A stretch of DNA of 64,000 nucleotides. Origin: Amblyornis subalaris (taxonomy: Eukaryota > Chordata > Aves > Passeriformes > Ptilonorhynchidae). The first letter of the stretch is position 1; every line of letters begins with the position of its first letter. The DNA is taken from the NCBI GenBank assembly GCA_018881555.1, contig JACAXG010000033.1:6592979-6656978 (forward strand). Direction: 5' to 3'. This document shows, in pieces, positions 25,390-36,603 of the stretch. Under the pieces are notes generated by a model. That model was not told the DNA's origin. It was given only the letters and a program-made list of their open reading frames with translations, and did no database searches. Position numbers and translations under genes: made by a program.

Positions 25390-26390
25390 AGGAAGGCACC
25401 TGCAGGAACTTTTACCGGCGCTGTCACGGGAGCAGCTCCCCGGGAGGCAGGTCCCGATGTGCGGGCACAGGAGCCGGGACAGCACAGGAGCCCAGACAAT
25501 CGCCCGGGACAGCACCCCGCCTGCCCGCCGCTCCAGGGAAGAGCCACGTTTAGCCCCGGCGAGACCCCAAACCGAAACCCAAACCGGCCGGCCGCCCCCG
25601 CCGCCCCGGGTCCCGCCCGCCCGGCGCGGCCTCACGGGGCCGGGACCGCCCCCCTCCCGTGCCGCGGCCGGGGCCGGCCCGAGGCGCCGCCAGACCCACC
25701 CGCCGCATCCTCCCGAGCGGCCGCCGCCGGGGCCTCGGGCCAGCGCGAACCCCGACGCGCGACTTCAACCACCACTCCTTCCTTCCGAGGCAGGAAGTCA
25801 CCGCAGCCGTGGTTCCGCTTCCAGGGCACAGACCGGCCGGTCGCCCTTCTCTCCCCGCCTTTCCCCGCCCCGGGCTCCGCCAGCGCTTCCCCGCCCTGGC
25901 CCGGGGGAGGAGCGCGGACCGCGGCGTCACCCGGCCGGTCCTCCTCTTCCGGGGCGGTGGGAAGCAGGTATTACCCCGGTTCTGCTGGTACTCCCGGCTC
26001 CCCGTAAGTCTCGCCCGGGGTGGCCGTTCCTCCGTCGGCCCGACTGTCTCGTCCCGTGCGGAACGGAAGGTGTCCCGCGGGCGGTGTCCGCTCCCCCCGC
26101 GCCCTGACAGTGCCAGCGCCGTGGCGAGGGGATGTGGGGTGCGCGAGTGTGGGCCCTCTCCGCGGGAGGAGCACCGGGAGCGGCGTCCGGCCCCGTGGGA
26201 CAACCCTCCCCCGCCAGCCGGGAGCAGCCGAGCGGCAGGGGCCGAGGAGGGTAGTGCCGGGGGCAGGCTGCGTTCTCGGGGAAGGTGGAGGAGGAAATCG
26301 GTCTCCGAGCAGTGAAAACTCCCGCCTGGGCAGCAGCGGGAGCGGAGCGCGGTGCCTTCTCCTGCCTTGCAGTCCTCTGTCCAGGTGATG
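25390..26390. promoter_or_regulatory. CpG island; probable bidirectional LIG4/ABHD13 promoter
   Basis: About 1 kb of very GC- and CpG-rich DNA in an otherwise AT-rich window, lying between two divergent genes that both have splice acceptors just before their start codons. It contains several GC boxes (CCCCGCC and GGGGCGG types) and ETS-like sites, including CTTCCGG at 25946-25952 directly abutting GGGGCGG, CTTCCG at 25782 and AGGAAGT at 25792. No TATA box is seen. Candidate LIG4 exon 1 donors are GTAAGT at 26004 and GTATTA at 25968. Candidate ABHD13 exon 1 donors on the minus strand include GTAAAA near 25416 and GTGAGG near 25632. The many long open frames here simply reflect the lack of AT-rich stop codons. 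Confidence 0.85.
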
Positions 26391-26581
26391 CCGGTGTTTC
26401 AGTGTCGCAGCGTCGCTGCTGAGTCTGACTCTTAACTAAGGATAGTGGTACCAACTGGCGACCTTTAAGTGNTTAAATCTTAGTTAGAAAAATGGTAAAC
26501 CCTAGCTAGAGATGGGNTTTTTTGGGCAGAACAACGTGCTGGCGTTTTGTCTATAAATACATAATTCTGTTTTGTTCCTAG
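26004..26581 (+). other. LIG4: probable LIG4 intron 1
   Basis: It runs from a near-consensus donor GTAAGT at 26004 to a pyrimidine-rich acceptor TTTTGTTCCTAG ending at 26581. That gives an intron of 578 bp whose 5' half is still in the CpG island. The donor choice is inferred; the acceptor is clear. Confidence 0.6.
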
Positions 26582-26595
26582 NGGAAAACAGACTG

Positions 26596-29334
26596 ATGGC
26601 TTCCGCACCTGTTTCGCAGCCTTCTCCTAAAAAAACAGTGGCCTCTCATGTGCCTTTTGCAGATCTGTGTTCTACTCTGGAGCGAATACAGAAGTGTAAA
26701 TCTCGTCCGGAGAAAACCAAGTATTTCAAGGATTTTCTAGATTCCTGGAGGAAATTCCATGATGCACTTCATCAAAAAGAGAAAGATGTCACAGATTCCT
26801 TTTATCCAGCTATGCGACTCATTCTTCCACAGTTGGAAAGAGAAAGGATGGCATATGGAATTAAAGAAACTATGCTTGCAAAGCTGTATATTGAACTGCT
26901 TCATTTACCAAGAGATGGAAAAGATGCTGCAAAGCTTTTAAATTACAGAACACCTACGGGCTCACGTGGAGATGCTGGAGATTTTGCAATGATTGCATAC
27001 TTTGTGCTAAAACCTAGGAGCCCAAAGCAAGGCAGACTGTCGATAGAACAAGTCAATGAACACTTAGATGCAATAGCTAGTAATAATGCTGCTAAAAACA
27101 AGGGTCAGTTGAAGAAAAGTCTTCTTCAGTTAATTACCCAGAGCACAGCACTAGAACAAAAATGGCTCATCAGAATGATTATAAAGGATCTAAAGCTTGG
27201 TGTTAGTCAACAAACTATATTTTCCATTTTTCATCCTGATGCTGCTGAATTACACAATGTCACGACTGATTTGGAAAAAGTTTGCAGACAGTTGCATGAT
27301 CCCTCTGTCTCACTGAGTGATGTTTCTATCATGTTGTTTTCTGCCTTTAAACCAATGCTTGCTGCTATTGCAGATGTCCAGCAAATTGAGAAACAAATGA
27401 GTAACCAGATATTCTACATAGAAACTAAGCTGGACGGTGAACGCATGCAGATGCACAAAGATGGGGATGTGTACAAGTATTTTTCCCGAAATGGGTTTGA
27501 CTATACTCAACAGTTTGGTGCTTCACCCCTTGAAGGCTCATTAACGCCATTTATTCATAATGTATTTAAGAGCAATATACAAAATTGCATTCTTGATGGT
27601 GAAATGATGGCTTACAATCCTGAGACACAAACCTTTATGCAAAAAGGAAACAAATTTGACATAAAAAGAATGGTGGAAGACTCTGATCTGCAGACCTGTT
27701 TCTGTGTGTTTGATGTATTGATGGTTAATGATCAGAAGTTGGGGCATGAAGTACTAAGCAAAAGATATGAAATCTTAAGTAGTGTATTTACCCCAGTAAA
27801 GGGCAGGATACATGTTGTACATAAGAGAAGTGCCAGAACAAGAAAAGAAGTAATTGATGCTTTAAATGAAGCAATAGATAACAGAGAGGAAGGGATTATG
27901 GTGAAAGATCCCATGTCCACCTACAAGCCTGACAAACGTGGGGAAGGCTGGTTAAAAATCAAGCCAGAATATGTCAATGGACTGATGGATGAACTAGACC
28001 TTTTAATTGTTGGTGGTTACTGGGGTAAGGGGTCACGTGGTGGAATGATGTCTCATTTTCTGTGTGCTGTTGCAGAGACACCCCTTCCAAATGAAAAACC
28101 GACCATTTTCCACTCTATTTGTCGTGTTGGCTCTGGCTATACCATGAAGGAGTTGTATGATCTAGGCTTGAAACTGGCTAAACACTGGAAGCCCTACCAT
28201 AGGAAGGACCCTCCTTGTAACATTTTGTGTGGAACTGAAAAACCTGAAATGTACATTGAACCTTGCAACTCTGTCATAGTTCAGATCAAGGCAGCTGAGA
28301 TTGTTGATAGTGATATGTACAAAACTGACTGTACTTTGAGATTCCCTCGAATTGAGAAGATAAGGGAGGACAAAGAATGGTACGAGTGCATGACTTCACA
28401 CATGTTAGAAGACCTCAGAAGCAAAGCACAAGGGAAGCTGGCATCTAAGCACCTTCATATAGAGGAGTATGATGAGCCACATGAGAAAAAAAGGAAAACT
28501 GTTTCAAAGGTGAGGAAGATAATTGGAATAGCTGAACAATTTAAAGCTCCTGATCTTTCTAGTGTAAGCAAAGTTTCAAATGTATTTGAAGATGTTGAGT
28601 TTTGTGTTATGACAGGAACGGGAAAATACTCAAAGTCTGAGCTGGAAAGCAGAATAGCTGAGTGTGGTGGCAGTGTGGTACAAAACCCGGGGCCAGAGAC
28701 TTACTGTGTCATTGTGGGAGCTGAGAATGTCAGAGTGAAAAACATCATTGCTTCCAACAAATACGATGTGGTGAAGGCAGAGTGGCTCCTTCAATGTTTT
28801 CAAACCAAAATGCTGGTGCCTTGGCAACCAGCCTTTATGATTCACATGTCTCCTGACACAAAAGAACATTTTGCTCGTGAGTATGATTGTTATGGAGACA
28901 GTTACACAGCAAACACAGATGTTGCACAGCTCAAGGAAGTGTTCTCAAGAATGAAAGACAGTAAGGCAATGCCTTTGGACTTGATTGCAGAGCTAGAAGA
29001 ACGTTATTCCTGGAACAGTTGTCAGCTCAGTATATTCAGAGGAAGCACTATTTATGTGGACTGTTACGCTATTGTTAATGAGCCCAAAAGCAAAATCCCT
29101 GGAANGACACTATCAATTAGAGCTTTGGAGCTACGTTTTTATGGTGCAGAAGTAGTTTCTCACCTTGAAGAGGGTGTCTCCCATGTTCTTATAGGAGAAG
29201 ATCATTCACGGGTAGAAGGGATGAAAGCACTCAGGAGAACATTTGGGAAAAAATTTAAAATTGTATCCGAGCTGTGGGTAACACAGTCAGTGGAGGAAGG
29301 AGTCGCAAAGAATGAAAATCAGTACTTAATTTAA
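26596..29334 (+). CDS. LIG4: LIG4, DNA ligase 4 (complete CDS, single coding exon)
   Basis: This is the ATP-dependent nuclear ligase that, bound to XRCC4, seals double-strand breaks in non-homologous end joining and V(D)J recombination. It has 912 residues; human LIG4 has 911. The ATG at 26596 follows the intron acceptor (AG at 26580-26581) by 14 bases, and the frame is open through the exon without a break. An N-terminal DNA-binding domain occupies about residues 15-240. The adenylation domain has the nucleophile Lys278 in KLDGER (human Lys273) and later EEGIMVK and GWLKIKPEY. The OB-fold domain follows. Tandem BRCT domains lie at about 659-748 and 813-912, with the XRCC4-binding linker (including the conserved [12 protein letters not shown]) between them. 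The C-terminus ENQYLI matches mammalian LIG4. The N at 29105 makes residue 837 ambiguous (codon ANG: Lys, Arg, Thr or Met). Confidence 0.98.
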   Translation: MASAPVSQPSPKKTVASHVPFADLCSTLERIQKCKSRPEKTKYFKDFLDSWRKFHDALHQKEKDVTDSFYPAMRLILPQLERERMAYGIKETMLAKLYIELLHLPRDGKDAAKLLNYRTPTGSRGDAGDFAMIAYFVLKPRSPKQGRLSIEQVNEHLDAIASNNAAKNKGQLKKSLLQLITQSTALEQKWLIRMIIKDLKLGVSQQTIFSIFHPDAAELHNVTTDLEKVCRQLHDPSVSLSDVSIMLFSAFKPMLAAIADVQQIEKQMSNQIFYIETKLDGERMQMHKDGDVYKYFSRNGFDYTQQFGASPLEGSLTPFIHNVFKSNIQNCILDGEMMAYNPETQTFMQKGNKFDIKRMVEDSDLQTCFCVFDVLMVNDQKLGHEVLSKRYEILSSVFTPVKGRIHVVHKRSARTRKEVIDALNEAIDNREEGIMVKDPMSTYKPDKRGEGWLKIKPEYVNGLMDELDLLIVGGYWGKGSRGGMMSHFLCAVAETPLPNEKPTIFHSICRVGSGYTMKELYDLGLKLAKHWKPYHRKDPPCNILCGTEKPEMYIEPCNSVIVQIKAAEIVDSDMYKTDCTLRFPRIEKIREDKEWYECMTSHMLEDLRSKAQGKLASKHLHIEEYDEPHEKKRKTVSKVRKIIGIAEQFKAPDLSSVSKVSNVFEDVEFCVMTGTGKYSKSELESRIAECGGSVVQNPGPETYCVIVGAENVRVKNIIASNKYDVVKAEWLLQCFQTKMLVPWQPAFMIHMSPDTKEHFAREYDCYGDSYTANTDVAQLKEVFSRMKDSKAMPLDLIAELEERYSWNSCQLSIFRGSTIYVDCYAIVNEPKSKIPGXTLSIRALELRFYGAEVVSHLEEGVSHVLIGEDHSRVEGMKALRRTFGKKFKIVSELWVTQSVEEGVAKNENQYLI

Positions 29335-30190
29335 AGCAGATTTTAAGATTGGAGCAAAGGGCATGATTGGACTTGGATTTTGTGAGGTTGCCCTAAATTT
29401 TTTGTGTGTTTTCATGTCTGTTTAAAGCTGGCTCTAGCTAAAGAATAACACTGTATTGCTGAAATCAGAGGAAGGCTTTTAATTCTACTGTTGTGGAAGC
29501 AAGAGGATGCTAAGCTATGTTGGAGGAAAAAAAACCACCACAAGATAAATAATGTAAGCCTTTTAATCCACAAACAGATCTCAGGAGAGATCTAGTATTT
29601 TATGTAAATAAAAGGCGTTTTGAAACTGGCTAGTTTGTCCTAGCTGTTAATAATGCTTGTTTCCATGTTCAAAATGGAGACAATAATTTACTATTTTATG
29701 GAGATTCTATTTATCTATTGTTTAGTTATCAATTTGCAGTCACATTCATGTTTTTGTGGACTTGTTTTGTATGTATTCCATATGCTACAGAATTCAGTAA
29801 TTTATAAACTTTGTCTGGGCTATTTTAATTTGTTTACATTGTTTTTAGCATTAAGCACCATACAGCCTTGGAAGCACTTTGATAGTAGGATATTGCTTAG
29901 ATACCATGTTTCTTTGTGTAAACAGCCTTTGTAAAATAGAACCTAAAGTTTTCATTGAGGTGTTAATGAATTAATAATGACTTATATGTATTTATGAAAT
30001 ACAAATCAATTACTCAAAAAATTTTATAACCTCCTGTGCTCATTACAGTTTAACTGTGAAGTGTGACAGGACTAGGCTTTTACAATTAACTATCAGTTTA
30101 TCTTTTAAAAAATGCTTCTTAAACTATTGTAGTGTAGGATTAATTTCCAAATATCCAGTTCAATGTNTATTTTTTCAATTACTAAATAAA
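29335..30190 (+). other. LIG4: LIG4 3' UTR
   Basis: AT-rich sequence following the LIG4 stop codon. A canonical AATAAA at 29607-29612 would give a 3' UTR of about 0.3 kb, and a second AATAAA at 30185-30190 would give about 0.85 kb. Both are plausible ends and alternative polyadenylation is possible. Confidence 0.55.
29607..29612 (+). terminator. LIG4: LIG4 proximal poly(A) signal
   Basis: The first canonical AATAAA after the LIG4 stop codon, followed within about 30 bases by GT-rich sequence (TAGTTTGTCCTAGCTGTT). A second candidate lies at 30185-30190. Confidence 0.5.
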
Positions 30191-32281
30191 ATCTATTTTT
30201 TAAAGTCTGCATGGGATTTATTTTTAGTAAGCAATAACTTTTGAAAAGCACAAAACTTAGTTTCTTATTTCACTGTTAGGTAATTCACGCGTTAACTTTG
30301 AGGGGAGAAAAGTTGAGGCTTCATTTCTTGTTATGTCAACATTGGTATCAAACAGAACTGAAGTTGGGCAGATCACACAGAGCCAGTTTTTAGCTGACCT
30401 CCTTCAATGCTTTTTGTGGTTGTGTTCATACAAAAGTTACTGTAAAAAGAATTGGGAAATGTTATATGAAAGGCTAATTGGAAGGAAGATTATTGATATT
30501 TCTTGGTGTATTAGGAGTTCCGTTATTATTTGAAATATACTCAGTAGGTAAAATGTAATAGCCACTGACCACAAATTTACTGTCACCAGGCCTGCTTAGC
30601 TCATCTTGAGTGGGGGTTATGTGGTGGGACTGTGCTGTTTGTTGGTGAGGATACTGCCTCCTGCCTGTCTGGCCGTTCCTCCAGCACACTTTCCCTCATG
30701 GAGCAGCCTGCCTGCATCGCTTGCCACGGTAGGGAATGGAATGAATGAATGAAGGAAAGCCGGCTTCCTCACGTCTCTCTGTTATGGAAATCTTCACTCC
30801 TCACAGAACCACCCTTTTCTGTCCCCCTGATATTCACCTGGTGTTTAGTTTGGATGTGAACTCCTTTCCAGAACCAAATTAAAAAATTCTGGAAAGCTTG
30901 TCTTTTTTTTACTGTACTACATCTGTTTGGTGAAACACTTAAAAATTGTTGCTCTATTTCCAGTTACTCTTTCCTGAAAGAGTACATCTGTATGTTTTAA
31001 AAGAGGCTGTATAAGTATTTTTGAAAAGCAGAAGATCCACATAGTCGGGTGAAATCAGTCAAAATCTGTCAGTTATANTAAGCGACAGGTAAGATGTATT
31101 ATTCTGTTTATGGCACCTCAATGATCTGGTGAGAGATTTTATAAAGCTCTGTAGTTNGCTAGTGGGGTTTTTATAATACTCAGTGTCAATCTTTCTGTTA
31201 AAATTAATATAAAACCAAAAGCCATTTAATCTTTCCAATCCATATGTAATGCAGTTTGAATTCTTTCAAAACTGGGACTTGGAAGTAATAAAATACGAAA
31301 AGGACTAAAANATGTTCATTTGAAGGTGACTAGGGAAATGCCTTTTAACATGGTTCAGCTGACCAGAAAGCATCTCCAGCTGGTAACAGCTGTTGTACCA
31401 CAAAGCAGTAGATGGGCCTATAAAATTTTACAGTACTATTGCTATGAGGGGATAGGAATGAGAGAACTGTCTGTAAGTTTGACTTACTATACAAACCTAA
31501 CAGTGCAGGTGGAGCTTGTAGGTATCATTAAAGTGTTTCTCCATGTTGCTTTATAGAAGCAAGGAAATTAAAAGGCATCAACCTCGAAGTTATTTTCTTC
31601 TTGAAAAAATATATTTAGCATTATATTTGGATGTTTTTAACAGATGTAGCTTTTCTTTCTTTGTACTTTTGGGGAAGATTATCTTGAGAGAACATATAAG
31701 GGCTAATTTAAGTTCAAACTGCAAGCATGAATGTTCACGGTGTAAGTATGTGATTATATTTGAAAACTGACATAACAAGAATGTTTCAACATGTGTAATT
31801 GTGACCAGGTTAGTGACAATATATATTTAAATTCATTCTTCTGTTAATGCTGTGACTAGAGGAACTATGTAANGATATGAAACCAGAGTTCATTTTTCTC
31901 CTGTGTCATATATCTTACATAAAGTAAAATACAGTTTTCAGGACTGAAGTTGCCAGAAATAAGATAGTAGGGGGAAAAAAAGGATTATTGCACACAAAAT
32001 GACTGTGTATGGTGTGAGGGGTTGTGTATTCCACTCTCTCATCCTCAATCTTTCCCAGAACAGAATAAATTTACATAGTCTGGTTCTGTGTANAGTTGTA
32101 CTAGTTAGAATAAGTTAACTATGAAATTAGTGTCACTTTTCATGAAGATCAAATTAGCGTTTTGNAATAGATTCAGGTTGAAAGTTGTTTGTTTTGGTTT
32201 GTCTTTTTATAGAAGTCCTTGTGGTTCTGATTGTTTTTTATAATTTGTGTAGCCTTATGTATTTTGTTATAGTATAAGAAC
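30191..32281. other. non-coding DNA right of LIG4
   Basis: No gene or recognisable transposon was found. There is a short GAAT-type simple repeat near 30738-30755. The longest frames are around 60-80 codons and not protein-like. Confidence 0.6.
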
Positions 32282-32720
32282 TAGCTTGGTTGGTGGACAA
32301 AGGTAGTGCACTAGATGGTGTTTTTCTCAGCTTTAAGAAGCCTTTTGGCACTGTCCTGTCATATTTTCAGAGACAGCTAATGAAGTATGGGCTAGATGAA
32401 TGGACTGGGAAGTGGACTGAAAATTGGTTGAAATGCCAGGCTTGAAGAGTTGTCATCAGCAGCTGAGGTACAAGACAAGAGGCAACGGGCACAAAATGAA
32501 ACAGGAACTTCTGCTTAAAACTAGGAACACTTTTACTGTGAGGGTGGTGAAACACATGAACAGGTTGCTCAGAGATTTTGTAGAATCTCCTTCCTTGGTG
32601 ACATTAAATACGCAGCCAGATACAGTCCTGAACAACCTGCTCTAACTGACCCTTCAAGTGGATAGTGTTGGACTAGATGATCTGGAGAGGTGCCATCCAG
32701 CCTCAACTGTTCTGTGAATC
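32282..32720 (+). mobile_element. CR1 LINE, internally deleted copy, plus orientation
   Basis: The first part, to about 32464, corresponds to the middle of the CR1 reverse transcriptase; the block from CTTGGTTGGTGGACAAAGG through GAAGTATGGGCTAGATGAATG encodes a decayed version of its conserved catalytic neighbourhood. The second part, from about 32465, is the CR1 C-terminus and 3' end (ACAAGAGGCAACGGGCACAA, then TTGGACTAGATGATCTGGAG and TTCTGTGAAT). The segment that should lie between them is missing, so this copy lost an internal piece or arose by template switching. Confidence 0.85.
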
Positions 32721-33726
32721 AGGCCTGAACTGAGTTTCTCAGTCTGATTTCAGGTGTCTTGTGAATGGTCAAAGTGTCAAATGGTGACATACATTGCAAA
32801 TTTAATGGATTTTATTTTTCATTTGCAGGACAACAGGTATTAGTATAGTTAGCTCTCTTTATCAGCATGGTTTTTAAAGCTACACATTAAACTGGAGGAA
32901 AAAACCAAACCAAACAAAAAACCCCGAAGTACAAACCAAATTGAGTTACAATGAACATGAACATCAAGGTTGTTCAAAGTCTCCTGATCAGTGGAAAGAA
33001 CTCACTAAATGCTGTGTATAGATGTTTAAATACTAGCCATATCTGAGAGAACAGAAGAGTTGGTTTTCAAGTTGAGGTGATACATAGCTGTACCAATTGT
33101 GAAAGTGAAAACAGGTTCCAGTAACTTAACCACTTNAATCTGATTGTCCAGTCTTGATTNGGGAGTGCTAAAGTAACAGCTTCTTTCTTGTGATGGTAGA
33201 CTTTACAAAAATAAACACTACAGNTCCAAAGAGGAGGTAGGATTTCTCCACGTTCCTGGAAGCTCAGCCTCAGCAGAGTTTGCTACGGCAGCAACAGCAG
33301 CAACCAGAGGCAACACGTTCTCTGAAATCTGTTTTCAGCCTCCACATCTTACACCTGCAGTTAAAGCAATAACTGTCTACTCAAAGGCAGTTGACAGGGG
33401 TTTTGTCGGTGCATAGATATGTGCATAGATAGGTGTATTCAAGTAAAAGGCAGCAATAGATGTGTAACACAGCTAGTCTCAGCTTCGTTTTTGTGGTTGC
33501 TTTTTTCCTGCCTGGTCTCCCCCAGCTTCTCCCTACACCTGGCCTCTTTTGACTAGGGTATTACAGATTTTACATACCAGACCCCTGTGCTGCCAAAGTG
33601 GAAGGATTTTATTCATACGGTTTAAAGCGTGCTTGTGTACATCTCTGTTATGCTTCAGCCTGTCCTGTAAAACATGTTCACATATGATTATGCCAGACAT
33701 AGTTCCATACATCTAGGATTTGGGGN

Positions 33727-33780
33727 TTTTGTTGTTGTTGTTGTTTGGGTGGTTTTTGTTGGGCTTTTTTGTTTGTTTAT
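33727..33780. repeat. GTT/T-rich low-complexity tract
   Basis: Successive GTTGTTGTTGTTG units followed by TTTGTTTG runs. Confidence 0.8.
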
Positions 33781-34795
33781 TTTACTTAAAATCTCTGAGT
33801 GCTGTTAGAGTAATAAAAAATTAAAGATTTCAAGGCAAAAGTAAATAAGATGATGACAGGTATCACATTGTTCAGGTGTCTGAACATGGTTTTATGAAGA
33901 AAAGAGAAATAAACAGGATAGCCAGTTTTGTTGATTTCGTCAGCCTGTAACTGAAACAGAGCAGGTGCCGGGAGTAGACTGCCTGACACACTGCTATAGC
34001 AGCAACCAGGGCAGAGCAGTGAGGTCACATGCATTAACAACATTAAAAAAGTTAATAAATAAAAGAAATTAAGAGAAAGAAAAACATAATTTTACTCTTT
34101 TTTCCCCTCTGAATTATGTGATAACTCTAGAATCATTTCTTCTATATTAATATATTTAAATTTTTATGCTTGATGATGAAGAGTTGTATAAACAGAACAA
34201 CTGCTGTGTACAGATCTCATACAGATTCCTGGCAGACACTCAGTAAATGGCATATAAGATGCAGTACAGGTAATATTCAAAGTTTTAAGACTGAAATATT
34301 TAATTCTTTTAAGTGACTGGGGGATATAAAGGTACATTTTACCACTAGGAAGAGACCTGGGTCTTAATAAGTAATGGTACAGGAGAAATATTCTGCTGTA
34401 CGTGTTTTGGACAACCTGCCTTCCTGANCTATATTTTTGGCAGACTTGGCCAATTCAACCTTTCCAAAATCCTACTAAAAAATGTTCTCATAGTGGAAAG
34501 TGCTTCTAGAATTACATGGTATTTGTCTCTGCATGCTTTGTTCTGGGTTGTCTTTGTTTATGAATTCTGGTCTGACTTACACAATTCTGTGGTTATTTCA
34601 GTGTGCTGAACCCTTGGCCCATGTTTTGGNTGCTGCCCAGGGATGGACTGTGGCTCAGTCGTGACCCTGCTCTGGACTTCTGCAACTACATGGTTGTCTG
34701 TCCAACTTGTGAGTGAGCTCCAGAAATTGCAAGGAGGGGAGGGGGATTTCTAAATCGGCTAGAGTTAGAAATCCCTGCTAGAGCACGTGTAAATG

Positions 34796-34843
34796 TGCAC
34801 ACACATATATAGTGTGTATATATGTGCATGCACATATATAAAA

Positions 34844-34874
<31 letters not shown>

Positions 34875-34875
34875 T
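34796..34875. repeat. compound microsatellite (CA)n-(TA)n-(GA)n
   Basis: Alternating purine-pyrimidine sequence, GTGCACACACATATATAG, leads into a TA run and then a clean GA run ending at 34873. It is directly visible and likely polymorphic. Confidence 0.9.
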
Positions 34876-36603
34876 TTATGTGGTGCTTGTGATGGCTCTC
34901 TTCTGCCCTTACCTCTTTTTACTCCTTCATCTTTACTAATGCTGAGGAATACTTTTAGAGAACCCAGGAGTGGATGGGAAGGCTAGACAACAAAAATTTG
35001 TGATGATGTTGCAGGATTGGTACCTACAGACTGCCCCAGGCTAACATAACTGCACACAGTCACTGGCATGACTGTGCCTTACATGTAGACCTTTTCCTCC
35101 CCATCCAGAAAAATGGACTGTGAAAGTTTTACTTGGCTGGCAGAAATAAGAAGTTCCCAGGACTTGGCATAGACCATTTCTTGCATTCTGCTGCCTCCAG
35201 TAAACAGAAGTGGTTCTGAGTTACAGTCCTTTAAACTATATTGTCAACCATTAGTTATTTCTCCTTCATACAGTAAAAGTTGTCATTTCTTAAAACAGTC
35301 TGGTCATGTAAAAGCTGAACCGTTAGCCCCGGTCAGGCCCTTCTAGCTGGTGCTTCATCACGGTTTTGGAAAATGGTATTTGATCCAGACCAAATGGCAT
35401 TATGGACAACAGCATTATGGACAACAATGGCAGGCCTGTGCCAATGNTCTGTCTAGACAGGATGAATCTGACATCAACACCTGAGTTGAGCATCTGACAT
35501 AGAGAAGGGCCTTGAGACCATGGAAAATACCTGCTATGCCCTGGACTGTGTTCAGAAACAGAGAAGAAACATGGTGAGGTGGCTGAGTTTCACAGTCCCT
35601 GAGCATGGGCAGAGCTCTGCTGTGGGAATTTGAGCTCATGGGAAGACTTNTAAGTGTTCACAGTTGGCCATGCAGTTACAGGCAACGTCAAAACAGAATG
35701 AGTACACAGAGGCCAAGAAAACAGACCACAGCTGCCTCAAACACAGGCTGAGGAGAGATGAAGAGTGTTATGTTGATATATCCAAAGTGTTCTGTGTGAA
35801 TGTCCAGCAAGGGCAGTGGCAACATTTTGCTGCTGTTCAGTTAAGCCTTCATCCACAGTTATCTGCCCTTTGGCTAAACANAAGAATTCCCATAGTGAAT
35901 TTAATTCATTTATTATTTCACAAGGGCTTCAGCAATCAGACAATGCACAAATCACATGTTATATTTTACAATTATATTAAAAGCTTACAGGAATTAAAAT
36001 AAAGATTAAAATCATTTAGCAGCATTCACACAATAACAGTTCCCCAAAGATCAGCAAAAGCAATCAAACATTGGCAGGAAATAAATAGTTAGGCAGGTGG
36101 CCAACATAGATAACTTGGCTCATCAGTATTCAAGCAGTAACAGCGTTTGCATTTAGTCAACCTAATTTCCCCCTCCACACCTCCAGCCCCCCCCCTCTTT
36201 TATCCTCTACTTACTCCTTTTATGTGGGGTTGTACCCTGCAGAATCCTGTTCTAGGTCTGGTTTTAAATGCTGTTGTAAGAAGGAGACAGGCTGTTTCAA
36301 TTAACACGTTTGTCAGGATGACCTGGAAGTTAGTTAAATGCAAATAACGAAGTCCATGCACCAGCATTAAGCAGTATGTGCCAAAAATGGTGTGAAATAA
36401 TTTATGTGTACAAGGATAACAGGCTGGACTGGCTGTGTTATATACATGAATGTACCGTGAGCAGGTTCAAGATGATCACAAAGAAGAAATAACCTCTGCC
36501 AATATGTCTAACTTAAATGTTGATCCATCAACATTATGTGCATCTAGCATCAAAGCAGAACTGCTTAAATTTGTTAAACAGCCTCTGGAGAGCTGCAGAG
36601 AGA

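Larger units (their letters stand above)
19704..25390 (-). other. probable ABHD13 intron 1
   Basis: This 5.7 kb AT-rich stretch lies between the acceptor of the coding exon and the CpG island. No exon or transposon was recognised. It includes a 26-bp tandem duplication (20922-20973), an ATATA-rich patch (21790-21815 and 24165-24195), an A/C-rich low-complexity tract (24680-24800) and a 22-base C run (24799-24820). Confidence 0.55.
32721..36600. other. non-coding DNA with simple repeats
   Basis: No gene is recognised. Visible repeats are an A/C-rich tract at 32897-32930, an imperfect CAG/CAA tract at 33290-33315, a GTT-rich tract at 33727-33780 and the compound CA/TA/GA microsatellite at 34796-34875. 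The part from 35.3 kb onward looks like old repeat-derived DNA but matches no family I know. Confidence 0.5.

Noticed and set aside
25180..26454. Several 120-275-codon frames on both strands
   Set aside because: They lie in the CpG island, where stop codons are rare; composition is Pro/Arg/Ala/Gly low complexity in every frame.
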